Origin: Arachis hypogaea
Lineage: Eukaryota; Streptophyta; Magnoliopsida; Fabales; Fabaceae
Assembly: GCF_003086295.3 (NCBI RefSeq)
Contig: NW_027255468.1
Location: forward strand, 34,255-98,254
Direction of reading: 5' to 3'
Length of the DNA stretch: 64,000 bases
The translations under genes were made by a program, and so were the position numbers. Shown here piece by piece: positions 13,748 through 25,678 of this stretch (position 1 is its first letter; each line of letters begins with the position of its first letter). The notes beneath the pieces are model-generated. The model was given only the letters and a program-made list of their open reading frames with translations, made no database searches and had not been told where the DNA came from.

Positions 13748-14384
13748 CAGCAGAACGTAAAAAAAAAAAAACCGAGAAAAAAATCGAAAAAAAACCGGAG
13801 GAACCTGCCGAAGATGAGGCCATTACGGCTCGCCTTTATGTGTCCTCCTTGGGACAGCGTCATTTAAAGAACGAGGGTCAGCACAACGTAAAAAAAAAAC
13901 AAAAAAAAACCGGAAAAAAACCGGAGGAGCCTGCCGAAGATGAGGCCATTACGGCTCGCCTTTATGTGTCCTCCTCGGGATAGCGTCATTTAAAGAATGA
14001 GGGTCAGCACAACGTATAAAAAAAAACCAGAAAAAAACGGAAAAAAAAACCGGAGGAGCCTGCCGAAGATGAGGCCATTACGGCTCGCCTTTATGTGTCC
14101 TCCTCGGGATAGCGTCATTTAAAGAATGAGGGTCAGCACAACGTATAAAAAAAAACCGAGAAAAAAATCGGAAAAAAAAACCGGAGGAGCCTGCCGAAGA
14201 TGAGGCCATTACGGCTCGCCTTTATGTGTCCTCCTCGGGATAGCGTCATTTAAAGAACGAGGGTCAGCACAACGTATAAAAAAAAAACTGAAAAAAAAAA
14301 CCGGAGGAGCCTGCCGAAGATGAGGCCATTACGGCTCGCCTTTATGTGTCCTCCTCGGGATAGCGTCATTTAAAGAACGAGGGT
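13748..14384 (+). repeat. Five-monomer higher-order unit (637 bp)
   Basis: The unit runs between consecutive type-A junctions at 13748 (CAGCAGAACGT) and 14385 (CAGCAAACGT). It shows the A-B-C-D-E linker order, with CCTTGGGACAG in the A core and a CTG linker in E. The C monomer here reads GAAGATG rather than GAATATG, so the unit is not identical to those further right. Confidence 0.7.
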
Positions 14385-15517
14385 CAGCAAACGTAAAAAA
14401 AAAAAACCGAGAAAAAAACGAAAAAAAACCGGAGGACCTGCCGAAGATGAGGCCATTACGGCTCGCCTTTATGTGTCCTCCTCGGGATAGCGTCATTTAA
14501 AGAACGAGGGTCAGCACAACGTAAAAAAAAAACAAAAAAAAACGGAAAAAAACCGGAGGAGCCTGCCGAAGATGAGGCCATTACGGCTCGCCTTTATGTG
14601 TCCTCCTCGGGATAGCGTCATTTAAAGAACGAGGGTCAGCACAACGTATAAAAAAAAACCAGAAAAAAACGAAAAAAAACCGGAGGAGCCTGCCGAAGAT
14701 GAGGCCATTACGGCTCGCCTTTATGTGTCCTCCTCGGGATAGCGTCATTTAAAGAACGAGGGTCAGCACAACGTATAAAAAAAAACCAGAAAAAAACGAA
14801 AAAAAACCGGAGGAGCCTGCCGAAGATGAGGCCATTACGGCTCGCCTTTATGTGTCCTCCTCGGGATAGCGTCATTTAAAGAACGAGGGTCAGCACAACG
14901 TAAAAAAAAAACAGAAAAAAAAAAAAAACCGGAGGAGCCTGCCGAAGATGAGGCCATTACGGCTCGCCTTTATGTGTCCTCCTCGGGATAGCGTCATTTA
15001 AAGAACGAGGGTCAGCACAACGTAAAAAAAAAACCAGAAAAAAACGAAAAAAAACCGGAGGAGCCTGCCGAAGATGAGGCCATTACGGCTCGCCTTTATG
15101 TGTCCTCCTCGGGATAGCGTCATTTAAAGAATGAGGGTCAGCACAACGTATAAAAAAAAACCAGAAAAAAAACGGAAAAAAAAACCGGAGGAGCCTGCCG
15201 AAATGAGGCCATTACGGCTCGCCTTTATGTGTCCTCCTCGGGATAGCGTCATTTAAAGAATGAGGGTCAGCACAACGTATAAAAAAAAACCCGAGAAAAA
15301 AATCGGAAAAAAAAACCGGAGGAGCCTGCCGAAGATGAGGCCATTACGGCTCGCCTTTATGTGTCCTCCTCGGGATAGCGTCATTTAAAGAACGAGGGTC
15401 AGCACAACGTATAAAAAAAAACTGAAAAAAAAAACCGGAGGAGCCTGCCGAAGATGAGGCCATTACGGCTCGCCTTTATGTGTCCTCCTCGGGATAGCGT
15501 CATTTAAGAACGAGGGT

Positions 15518-16675
15518 CAGCAGAACGTAAAAAAAAAAAAAACCGAGAAAAAAATCGAAAAAAAACCGGAGGAACCTGCCGAAGATGAGGCCATTACGGC
15601 TCGCCTTTATGTGTCCTCCTTGGGACAGCGTCATTTAAAGAACGAGGGTCAGCACAACGTAAAAAAAAAACAAAAAAAAACCGGAAAAAAAACCGGAGGA
15701 GCCTGCCGAAGATGAGGCCATTACGGCTCGCCTTTATGTGTCCTCCTCGGGATAGCGTCATTTAAAGAATGAGGGTCAGCACAACGTATAAAAAAAAACC
15801 AGAGAAAAAAACGGAAAAAAAAACCGGAGGAGCCTGCCGAATATGAGGCCATTACGGCTCGCCTTTATGTGTCCTCCTCGGGATAGCGTCATTTAAAGAA
15901 TGAGGGTCAGCACAACGTATAAAAAAAAACCGAGAAAAAAATCGAAAAAAAACCGGAGGAGCCTGCCGAAGATGAGGCCATTACGGCTCGCCTTTATGTG
16001 TCCTCCTCGGGATAGCGTCATTTAAAGAACGAGGGTCAGCACAACGTATAAAAAAAAAACGAAAAAAAAAAAAAACCGGAGGAGCCTGCCGAAGATGAGG
16101 CCATTACGGCTCGCCTTTATGTGTCCTCCTCGGGATAGCGTCATTTAAAGAACGAGGGTCAGCACAACGTAAAAAAAAAAACCGAAAAAAAACGAAAAAA
16201 AACCGGAGGAGCCTGCCGAAGATGAGGCCATTACGGCTCGCCTTTATGTGTCCTCCTCGGGATAGCGTCATTTAAAGAACGAGGGTCAGCACAACGTAAA
16301 AAAAAAAAAAAAAAACGAAAAAAAACCGGAGGAGCCTGCCGAAGATGAGGCCATTACGGCTCGCCTTTATGTGTCCTCCTCGGGATAGCGTCATTTAAAG
16401 AATGAGGGTCAGCACAACGTATAAAAAAAAACCAGAAAAAAACGGAAAAAAAAACCGGAGGAGCCTGCCGAAGATGAGGCCATTACGGCTCGCCTTTATG
16501 TGTCCTCCTCGGGATAGCGTCATTTAAAGAAGAGGGTCAGCACAACGTATAAAAAAAAACCAGAAAAAAACGGAAAAAAAACCGGAGGAGCCTGCCGAAG
16601 ATGAGGCCATTACGGCTCGCCTTTATGTGTCCTCCTCGGGATAGCGTCATTTAAAGAACGAGGGTCAGCACAACG

Positions 16676-16706
<31 letters not shown>

Positions 16707-17170
16707 GGAGGAGCCTGCCGAAGATGAGGCCATTACGGCTCGCCTTTATGTGTCCTCCTCGGGATAGCGTCATTTAAAGAATGAGGGTCAGCACAACGTA
16801 TAAAAAAAAACCAGAGAAAAAAACGGAAAAAAAAACCGGAGGAGCCTGCCGAAATGAGGCCATTACGGCTCGCCTTTATGTGTCCTCCTCGGGATAGCGT
16901 CATTTAAAGAATGAGGGTCAGCACAACGTATAAAAAAAAAACCCGAGAAAAAAATCGGAAAAAAAAACCGGAGGAGCCTGCCGAAGATGAGGCCATTACG
17001 GCTCGCCTTTATGTGTCCTCCTCGGGATAGCGTCATTTAAAGAACGAGGGTCAGCACAACGTATAAAAAAAAACTGAAAAAAAAAACCGGAGGAGCCTGC
17101 CGAAGATGAGGCCATTACGGCTCGCCTTTATGTGTCCTCCTCGGGATAGCGTCATTTAAAGAACGAGGGT
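15518..17170 (+). repeat. Thirteen-monomer higher-order unit, copy 1 (1,653 bp)
   Basis: This is the interval between type-A junctions at 15518 and 17171, containing about 13 monomers. It opens A (CCTTGGGACAG core), B, C (GAATATG at 15839), D, and closes with C-like (GAAATG, about 16852), D-like (CCCGAG...TCGG) and E-like (CTG) monomers. The monomer before its left border carries CATTTAAGAA at 15501, one A short of the usual TTTAAA, a marker that recurs at other unit borders. Confidence 0.65.
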
Positions 17171-17812
17171 CAGCAGAACGTAAAAAAAAAAAAAAACCCG
17201 AGAAAAAAATCGAAAAAAAACCGGAGGAACCTGCCGAAGATGAGGCCATTACGGCTCGCCTTTATGTGTCCTCCTTGGGACAGCGTCATTTAAAGAACGA
17301 GGGTCAGCACAACGTAAAAAAAAAAAAAAAAAAACCGGAAAAAAACCGGAGGAGCCTGCCGAAGATGAGGCCATTACGGCTCGCCTTTATGTGTCCTCCT
17401 CGGGATAGCGTCATTTAAAGAATGAGGGTCAGCACAACGTATAAAAAAAAACCAGAGAAAAAAACGGAAAAAAAAAACCGGAGGAGCCTGCCGAATATGA
17501 GGCCATTACGGCTCGCCTTTATGTGTCCTCCTCGGGATAGCGTCATTTAAAGAATGAGGGTCAGCACAACGTATAAAAAAAAACCCGAGAAAAAAATCGG
17601 AAAAAAAACCGGAGGAGCCTGCCGAAGATGAGGCCATTACGGCTCGCCTTTATGTGTCCTCCTCGGGATAGCGTCATTTAAAGAACGAGGGTCAGCACAA
17701 CGTATAAAAAAAAAACTGAAAAAAAAAACCGGAGGAGCCTGCCGAAGATGAGGCCATTACGGCTCGCCTTTATGTGTCCTCCTCGGGATAGCGTCATTTA
17801 AAGAACGAGGGT
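17171..17812 (+). repeat. Five-monomer higher-order unit (642 bp)
   Basis: Clear A-B-C-D-E unit bounded by CAGCAGAACGT junctions. The A core has GGAGGAACC and CCTTGGGACAG; the C core has GAATATG at 17493, about 322 bp into the unit; E has a CTG linker. The same offset between junction and GAATATG is seen in mirror orientation in the right arm. Confidence 0.75.
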
Positions 17813-18459
17813 CAGCAGAACGTAAAAAAAAAAAAACCGAAAAAAAATCGAAAAAAAACCGGAGGAACCTGCCGAAGATGAGGCCATTACGGCTCGCCTT
17901 TATGTGTCCTCCTTGGGACAGCGTCATTTAAAGAACGAGGGTCAGCACAACGTAAAAAAAAAAAAAAAAAAAACGAAAAAAACCGGAGGAGCCTGCCGAA
18001 GATGAGGCCATTACGGCTCGCCTTTATGTGTCCTCCTCGGGATAGCGTCATTTAAAGAATGAGGGTCAGCACAACGTATAAAAAAAAACCAGAGAAAAAA
18101 ACGGAAAAAAAAACCGGAGGAGCCTGCCGAATATGAGGCCATTACGGCTCGCCTTTATGTGTCCTCCTCGGGATAGCGTCATTTAAAGAATGAGGGTCAG
18201 CACAACGTATAAAAAAAAAACCCGAGAAAAAAATCGGAAAAAAAACCGGAGGAGCCTGCCGAAGATGAGGCCATTACGGCTCGCCTTTATGTGTCCTCCT
18301 CGGGATAGCGTCATTTAAAGAACGAGGGTCAGCACAACGTAAAAAAAAAAACAGAAAAAAAAAAAAACCGGAGGAGCCTGCCGAAGATGAGGCCATTACG
18401 GCTCGCCTTTATGTGTCCTCCTCGGGATAGCGTCATTTAAAGAAGAGGGTCAGCACAAC

Positions 18460-18492
<33 letters not shown>

Positions 18493-18826
18493 GGAGGAGC
18501 CTGCCGAAGATGAGGCCATTACGGCTCGCCTTTATGTGTCCTCCTCGGGATAGCGTCATTTAAAGAATGAGGGTCAGCACAACGTATAAAAAAAAAACCC
18601 GAGAAAAAAATCGGAAAAAAAAACCGGAGGAGCCTGCCGAAGATGAGGCCATTACGGCTCGCCTTTATGTGTCCTCCTCGGGATAGCGTCATTTAAAGAA
18701 CGAGGGTCAGCACAACGTATAAAAAAAAAACTGAAAAAAAAAACCGGAGGAGCCTGCCGAAGATGAGGCCATTACGGCTCGCCTTTATGTGTCCTCCTCG
18801 GGATAGCGTCATTTAAGAACGAGGGT
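17171..18826 (+). repeat. Thirteen-monomer higher-order unit, copy 2 (1,656 bp)
   Basis: Follows copy 1 directly. It contains a complete 5-monomer unit (17171-17812), then a second A-type junction at 17813 with another CCTTGGGACAG core, and closes with CCCGAG...TCGG and CTG linkers. GAATATG occurs at 17493 and 18129, 636 bp apart. The right border again has the CATTTAAGAAC variant (18810-18820). Confidence 0.65.
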
Positions 18827-20484
18827 CAGCAGAACGTAAAAAAAAAAAAAACCCGAGAAAAAAATCGAAAAAAAAACCGGAGGAACCTGCCGAAGATGAG
18901 GCCATTACGGCTCGCCTTTATGTGTCCTCCTTGGGACAGCGTCATTTAAAGAACGAGGGTCAGCACAACGTAAAAAAAAAACAAAAAAAAAACCGGAAAA
19001 AAACCGGAGGAGCCTGCCGAAGATGAGGCCATTACGGCTCGCCTTTATGTGTCCTCCTCGGGATAGCGTCATTTAAAGAATGAGGGTCAGCACAACGTAT
19101 AAAAAAAAACCAGAGAAAAAAACCGGAAAAAAAAACCGGAGGAGCCTGCCGAATATGAGGCCATTACGGCTCGCCTTTATGTGTCCTCCTCGGGATAGCG
19201 TCATTTAAAGAATGAGGGTCAGCACAACGTATAAAAAAAAACCGAGAAAAAAATCGAAAAAAAAACCGGAGGAGCCTGCCGAAGATGAGGCCATTACGGC
19301 TCGCCTTTATGTGTCCTCCTCGGGATAGCGTCATTTAAAGAACGAGGGTCAGCACAACGTAAAAAAAAAAAACGAAAAAAAAAACCGGAGGAGCCTGCCG
19401 AAGATGAGGCCATTACGGCTCGCCTTTATGTGTCCTCCTCGGGATAGCGTCATTTAAAGAACGAGGGTCAGCAAACGTAAAAAAAAAAAACCGAAAAAAA
19501 ACGAAAAAAAACCGGAGGACCTGCCGAAGATGAGGCCATTACGGCTCGCCTTTATGTGTCCTCCTCGGGATAGCGTCATTTAAAGAACGAGGGTCAGCAC
19601 AACGTAAAAAAAAAAAAAAAAAAACGGAAAAAAAACCGGAGGAGCCTGCCGAAGATGAGGCCATTACGGCTCGCCTTTATGTGTCCTCCTCGGGATAGCG
19701 TCATTTAAAGAACGAGGGTCAGCACAACGTATAAAAAAAAACCAGAAAAAAAACGAAAAAAAAACCGGAGGAGCCTGCCGAAGATGAGGCCATTACGGCT
19801 CGCCTTTATGTGTCCTCCTCGGGATAGCGTCATTTAAAGAACGAGGGTCAGCACAACGTATAAAAAAAAAACCGAGAAAAAAACGAAAAAAAACCGGAGG
19901 AGCCTGCCGAAGATGAGGCCATTACGGCTCGCCTTTATGTGTCCTCCTCGGGATAGCGTCATTTAAAGAACGAGGGTCAGCACAACGTAAAAAAAAAAAA
20001 AAAAAAACGAAAAAAAAAACCGGAGGAGCCTGCCGAAGATGAGGCCATTACGGCTCGCCTTTATGTGTCCTCCTCGGGATAGCGTCATTTAAAGAACGAG
20101 GGTCAGCACAACGTATAAAAAAAAACCAGAAAAAAAACGGAAAAAAAAACCGGAGGAGCCTGCCGAATATGAGGCCATTACGGCTCGCCTTTATGTGTCC
20201 TCCTCGGGATAGCGTCATTTAAAGAATGAGGGTCAGCACAACGTATAAAAAAAAAACCGAGAAAAAAATCGGAAAAAAAAACCGGAGGAGCCTGCCGAAG
20301 ATGAGGCCATTACGGCTCGCCTTTATGTGTCCTCCTCGGGATAGCGTCATTTAAAGAACGAGGGTCAGCACAACGTATAAAAAAAAACTGAAAAAAAAAA
20401 ACCGGAGGAGCCTGCCGAAGATGAGGCCATTACGGCTCGCCTTTATGTGTCCTCCTCGGGATAGCGTCATTTAAGAACGAGGGT
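18827..20484 (+). repeat. Thirteen-monomer higher-order unit, copy 3 (1,658 bp)
   Basis: Third successive interval of almost the same length (1,653, 1,656, 1,658 bp). It holds a 5-monomer unit (18827-19468) ending at a CAGCAAACGT junction, then eight monomers ending with C-like (GAATATG at 20165), D-like (CCGAG...TCGG) and E-like (CTG) linkers. CATTTAAGAAC marks both its borders. Confidence 0.65.
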
Positions 20485-22281
20485 CAGCAGAACGTAAAAA
20501 AAAAAAAAAACCGAGAAAAAAATCGAAAAAAAAACCGGAGGAACCTGCCGAAGATGAGGCCATTACGGCTCGCCTTTATGTGTCCTCCTTGGGACAGCGT
20601 CATTTAAAGAACGAGGGTCAGCACAACGTAAAAAAAAAACAAAAAAAAAACCGGAAAAAAACCGGAGGAGCCTGCCGAAGATGAGGCCATTACGGCTCGC
20701 CTTTATGTGTCCTCCTCGGGATAGCGTCATTTAAAGAATGAGGGTCAGCACAACGTATAAAAAAAAACCAGAGAAAAAAACCGGAAAAAAAAAACGGAGG
20801 AGCCTGCCGAATATGAGGCCATTACGGCTCGCCTTTATGTGTCCTCCTCGGGATAGCGTCATTTAAAGAATGAGGGTCAGCACAACGTATAAAAAAAAAA
20901 CCGAGAAAAAAATCGGAAAAAAAAACCGGAGGAGCCTGCCGAAGATGAGGCCATTACGGCTCGCCTTTATGTGTCCTCCTCGGGATAGCGTCATTTAAAG
21001 AACGAGGGTCAGCACAACGTATAAAAAAAAAACTGAAAAAAAAAACCGGAGGAGCCTGCCGAAGATGAGGCCATTACGGCTCGCCTTTATGTGTCCTCCT
21101 CGGGATAGCGTCATTTAAAGAACGAGGGTCAGCAGAACGTAAAAAAAAAAAAAACCGAGAAAAAAATCGAAAAAAAACCGGAGGAACCTGCCGAAGATGA
21201 GGCCATTACGGCTCGCCTTTATGTGTCCTCCTTGGGACAGCGTCATTTAAAGAACGAGGGTCAGCACAACGTAAAAAAAAAACAAAAAAAAACGAAAAAA
21301 AACCGGAGGAGCCTGCCGAAGATGAGGCCATTACGGCTCGCCTTTATGTGTCCTCCTCGGGATAGCGTCATTTAAAGAATGAGGGTCAGCACAACGTATA
21401 AAAAAAAACCAGAAAAAAAACGGAAAAAAAAACCGGAGGAGCCTGCCGAAGATGAGGCCATTACGGCTCGCCTTTATGTGTCCTCCTCGGGATAGCGTCA
21501 TTTAAAGAACGAGGGTCAGCACAACGTATAAAAAAAAAACCGAAAAAAAACGAAAAAAAACCGGAGGAGCCTGCCGAAGATGAGGCCATTACGGCTCGCC
21601 TTTATGTGTCCTCCTCGGGATAGCGTCATTTAAAGAACGAGGGTCAGCACAACGTAAAAAAAAAAAACCAGAAAAAAACGGAAAAAAAACCGGAGGAGCC
21701 TGCCGAAGATGAGGCCATTACGGCTCGCCTTTATGTGTCCTCCTCGGGATAGCGTCATTTAAAGAACGAGGGTCAGCACAACGTAAAAAAAAAAACCAGA
21801 AAAAAAACGGAAAAAAAACCGGAGGAGCCTGCCGAAGATGAGGCCATTACGGCTCGCCTTTATGTGTCCTCCTCGGGATAGCGTCATTTAAAGAATGAGG
21901 GTCAGCACAACGTATAAAAAAAAACCAGAGAAAAAAACGGAAAAAAAAACCGGAGGAGCCTGCCGAAGATGAGGCCATTACGGCTCGCCTTTATGTGTCC
22001 TCCTCGGGATAGCGTCATTTAAAGAATGAGGGTCAGCACAACGTATAAAAAAAAACCGAGAAAAAAATCGGAAAAAAAACCGGAGGAGCCTGCCGAAGAT
22101 GAGGCCATTACGGCTCGCCTTTATGTGTCCTCCTCGGGATAGCGTCATTTAAAGAACGAGGGTCAGCACAACGTATAAAAAAAAACTGAAAAAAAAAACC
22201 GGAGGAGCCTGCCGAAGATGAGGCCATTACGGCTCGCCTTTATGTGTCCTCCTCGGGATAGCGTCATTTAAGAACGAGGGT
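20485..22281 (+). repeat. Fourteen-monomer higher-order unit, copy 4 (1,797 bp)
   Basis: It starts with a clean 5-monomer unit at 20485-21129 (645 bp; GAATATG at 20809) and a second A junction at 21130. It is one monomer longer than copies 1-3, with extra CCAG...CGG linkers in its second part. It ends with CCGAG...TCGG and CTG linkers and CATTTAAGAACG before the junction at 22282. Confidence 0.6.
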
Positions 22282-22909
22282 CAGCAGAACGTAAAAAAAA
22301 AAAAAAAGAAAAAAACGAAAAAAAACCGGAGGAACCTGCCGAAGATGAGGCCATTACGGCTCGCCTTTATGTGTCCTCTTGGGACAGCGTCATTTAAAGA
22401 ACGAGGGTCAGCACAAGTAAAAAAAAAAAAAAAAAAACCGGAAAAAAACCGGAGGAGCCTGCCGAAGATGAGGCCATTACGGCTCGCCTTTATGTGTCCT
22501 CCTCGGGATAGCGTCATTTAAAGAATGAGGGTCAGCACAACGTATAAAAAAAAACAGAGAAAAAAACGGAAAAAAAAACCGGAGGAGCCTGCCGAAATGA
22601 GGCCATTACGGCTCGCCTTTATGTGTCCTCCTCGGGATAGCGTCATTTAAAGAATGAGGGTCAGCACAACGTATAAAAAAAAACCGAGAAAAAAACGAAA
22701 AAAAAACCGGAGGAGCCTGCCGAAATGAGGCCATTACGGCTCGCCTTTATGTGTCCTCCTCGGATAGCGTCATTTAAAGAACGAGGGTCAGCACAACGTA
22801 TAAAAAAAAACTGAAAAAAAAACGGAGGAGCCTGCCGAAGATGAGGCCATTACGGCTCGCCTTTATGTGTCCTCCTCGGATAGCGTCATTAAGAAGAGGT
22901 CAGCAAACG

Positions 22910-22944
<35 letters not shown>

Positions 22945-23000
22945 CGAAGATGAGCATTACGGCTCGCCTTATGTTCCTGGGAAGCGTCATTTAAAGCGAC
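22282..23000 (+). repeat. Left contig end, deteriorating monomers
   Basis: Single-base deletions rise sharply over the last 700 bp, for example CCTCTTGGGACAG near 22375, CAAGTAAA near 22414, and GAAATGAGG near 22595 and 22724. The last monomers have a 31-base A run (22910-22940) and a core reading CTGCGAAGATGAGCATTACG from 22942. That core shares several deletions with the degenerate monomer at 1407. The sequence stops within a core at TTAAAGCGAC. This looks like a poorly supported contig end. Confidence 0.75.
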
Positions 23001-24000
23001 NNNNNNNNNNNNNNNNNNNNNNNNNNNNNNNNNNNNNNNNNNNNNNNNNNNNNNNNNNNNNNNNNNNNNNNNNNNNNNNNNNNNNNNNNNNNNNNNNNNN
23101 NNNNNNNNNNNNNNNNNNNNNNNNNNNNNNNNNNNNNNNNNNNNNNNNNNNNNNNNNNNNNNNNNNNNNNNNNNNNNNNNNNNNNNNNNNNNNNNNNNNN
23201 NNNNNNNNNNNNNNNNNNNNNNNNNNNNNNNNNNNNNNNNNNNNNNNNNNNNNNNNNNNNNNNNNNNNNNNNNNNNNNNNNNNNNNNNNNNNNNNNNNNN
23301 NNNNNNNNNNNNNNNNNNNNNNNNNNNNNNNNNNNNNNNNNNNNNNNNNNNNNNNNNNNNNNNNNNNNNNNNNNNNNNNNNNNNNNNNNNNNNNNNNNNN
23401 NNNNNNNNNNNNNNNNNNNNNNNNNNNNNNNNNNNNNNNNNNNNNNNNNNNNNNNNNNNNNNNNNNNNNNNNNNNNNNNNNNNNNNNNNNNNNNNNNNNN
23501 NNNNNNNNNNNNNNNNNNNNNNNNNNNNNNNNNNNNNNNNNNNNNNNNNNNNNNNNNNNNNNNNNNNNNNNNNNNNNNNNNNNNNNNNNNNNNNNNNNNN
23601 NNNNNNNNNNNNNNNNNNNNNNNNNNNNNNNNNNNNNNNNNNNNNNNNNNNNNNNNNNNNNNNNNNNNNNNNNNNNNNNNNNNNNNNNNNNNNNNNNNNN
23701 NNNNNNNNNNNNNNNNNNNNNNNNNNNNNNNNNNNNNNNNNNNNNNNNNNNNNNNNNNNNNNNNNNNNNNNNNNNNNNNNNNNNNNNNNNNNNNNNNNNN
23801 NNNNNNNNNNNNNNNNNNNNNNNNNNNNNNNNNNNNNNNNNNNNNNNNNNNNNNNNNNNNNNNNNNNNNNNNNNNNNNNNNNNNNNNNNNNNNNNNNNNN
23901 NNNNNNNNNNNNNNNNNNNNNNNNNNNNNNNNNNNNNNNNNNNNNNNNNNNNNNNNNNNNNNNNNNNNNNNNNNNNNNNNNNNNNNNNNNNNNNNNNNNN
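23001..24000. other. Assembly gap, exactly 1,000 N
   Basis: An uninterrupted run of N fills 23001-24000. The round length suggests a placeholder rather than a measured distance. Monomer orientation differs on its two sides, so the join between the flanking contigs is not supported by sequence. Confidence 0.99.
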
Positions 24001-25644
24001 TGCTGACTCCTCATTCTTTTAAATGTCGCTATCCCATAGGAGGACACATAAAGGCGAAGCCGTAATGGCCTCATATTCGCAGGCTCTCCGTTTTTTTTTG
24101 TTTTTTTCTCTGGTTTTTTTTTATACGTTGTGCTGACCCTCATTCTTTAAATGACGCTATCCGAGGAGGACACAATAAAGGCGAGCCGTAATGGCCTTAT
24201 TTCGGCAGGCTCCTCCGGTTTTTTTTTTCAGTTTTTTTTCTCTGGTTTTTTTTTATACGTTGTGCTGACCCTCATTCTTTAAATGACGCATCCCAAGAGG
24301 ACACATAAAGGCCGAGCCGTAATGGCCTCATCTTCGGCAGGCTCCTCCGGTTTTTTTTCGTTTTTTTCTCGGTTTTTTTTTTTTTTTGTTCTGCTGATGG
24401 ACTTAAGAACATAAAGGCGAGCCGTAATGGCCTCATCTTCGGCAGGCTCCTCGGTTTTTTCCGATTTTTTTTCTGGTTTTTTTTTTTATACGTTGTGCTG
24501 ACCCTCATTCTTTAAATGACGCTTCCGAGGAGGACACATAAAGGCGAGCCGTAATGGCCTCATTTCGGCAGGCTCCTCCGGTTTTTTTTTTTCCAGTTTT
24601 TTTCTGGTTTTTTTTTTATACGTTGTGCTGACCTCATTTTTAAATGACGCTATCCGAGGAGGACACATAAAGGCGAGCCGTAATGGCCTATCTTCGGCAG
24701 GCTCCTCCGGTTTTTTTCTTTTTTTTTTTTTTTATACGTTGTGCTGACCCTCGTTCTTTAAATGACGCTTCCGGAGGACACATAAAGCGAGCCGTAATGG
24801 CCTCATCTTCGGCAGGCTCCTCCGGTTTTTTTTTTTTTTTTTCTTTTTTTTTTTACGTTGTGCTGACCCTCGTTCTTTAAATGACGCTTCCAGGAGGACA
24901 CATAAAGGCGAGCCGTAATGGCCTCATCTTCGGCAGCTCCTCCGGTTTTTTTCCGGTTTTTTTTTTACGTTGTGCTGACCCTCGTTCTTTAAATGACGCT
25001 TCGAGAGGAACATAAAGGCGAGCCGTAATGGTCATCTTCGGGTCCTCCGGTTTTTTTTCGTTTTTTTTTTTTTTTTTTTTTACGTTTGCTGACCTGTTCT
25101 TTAAATGACGCTATCCCGAGGAGGACACATAAAGGCGAGCCGTAATGGCCTCATCTTCGGCAGGCTCCTCCGGTTTTTTTTTCGTTTTTCTGTTTTTTTT
25201 TATACGTTGTGCTGACCCTCGTTCTTTAAATGACGCTATCCCGAGGAGGACACATAAAGGCGAGCCGTAATGGCCTCATTTCGGCAGGCTCCTCCGGTTT
25301 TTTTTCCGTTTTTTTCTCGGGTTTTTTTTTATACGTTGTGCTGACCCTCATTCTTTAAATGACGCTATCCCGAGGAGGACACATAAAGGCGAGCCGTAAT
25401 GGCCTCATTTCGGCAGGCTCCTCGTTTTTTTTTCCGTTTTTTTTTTTTTTTTTTTACTTGTGCTGACCCTCGTTCTTTAAATGACGCTATCCCGAGGAGG
25501 ACACATAAAGGCGAGCCGTAATGGCCTCATCTTCGGCAGGTCCTCCGGTTTTTTTTTTTCTGTTTTTTTTTACTTTGCGACCCTCTTCTTTAAATGCGCT
25601 ATCGAGGAACATAAGGCAGCCGTAATGGCTCATTTCGGCAGGCT

Positions 25645-25678
<34 letters not shown>

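Larger units (their letters stand above)
8406..22281 (+). repeat. Left arm, inner domain with ordered higher-order repeats
   Basis: Type-A junctions (CAGCAGAACGT or CAGCAAACGT) lie at about 8406, 9428, 10569, 12603, 13748, 14385, 15518, 17171, 17813, 18827, 19469, 20485, 21130 and 22282. The spacings are about 8, 9, 16, 9, 5, 9, 13, 5, 8, 5, 8, 5 and 9 monomers, all sums of 4s and 5s. The recurrent 5-monomer order by linker is A (CCGAG...TCG, core with GGAGGAACC and CCTTGGGACAG), B (uninterrupted or C-interrupted A run then CCGG), C (CCAGAG...CGG, core often GAATATG), D (CCGAG or CCCGAG...TCGG) and E (short linker with CTG). Confidence 0.8.
1..23000 (+). repeat. Satellite array, left arm (about 127-bp monomer, A-rich strand on top)
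   Basis: About 180 head-to-tail monomers, all in one orientation. Each has a 95-bp core that starts CCGGAGGAGCCTGCCGAAGA, passes through GGCCATTACGGCTCGCC and TCCTCCTCGGGATAGCG, and ends GGGTCAGCACAACGT. An A-rich linker of about 25-35 bp follows. No unrelated sequence interrupts the array. Monomers differ mainly in linker islands (CCAG, CCAGAG, CCGAG, CTG, CG, or none), in TA presence just after the core, in GAACGAGG versus GAATGAGG, and in a few core markers that define subtypes. The array runs off the left window edge and into the gap. No coding, rRNA or tRNA sequence is visible. This is a eukaryotic-type satellite; I do not recognise the family. Confidence 0.97.

Noticed and set aside
22841..24143. 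Two long open frames of about 400 residues across the gap
   Set aside because: Nearly all of their length is N, translated as unknown residues. The ends are ordinary satellite translation.
22000..25000. Terminal inverted repeats of a giant mobile element centred on the gap
   Set aside because: The inverted arms are open-ended satellite, with no element boundary, target-site duplication or transposase visible. The reversal is reported as an array or assembly feature instead.
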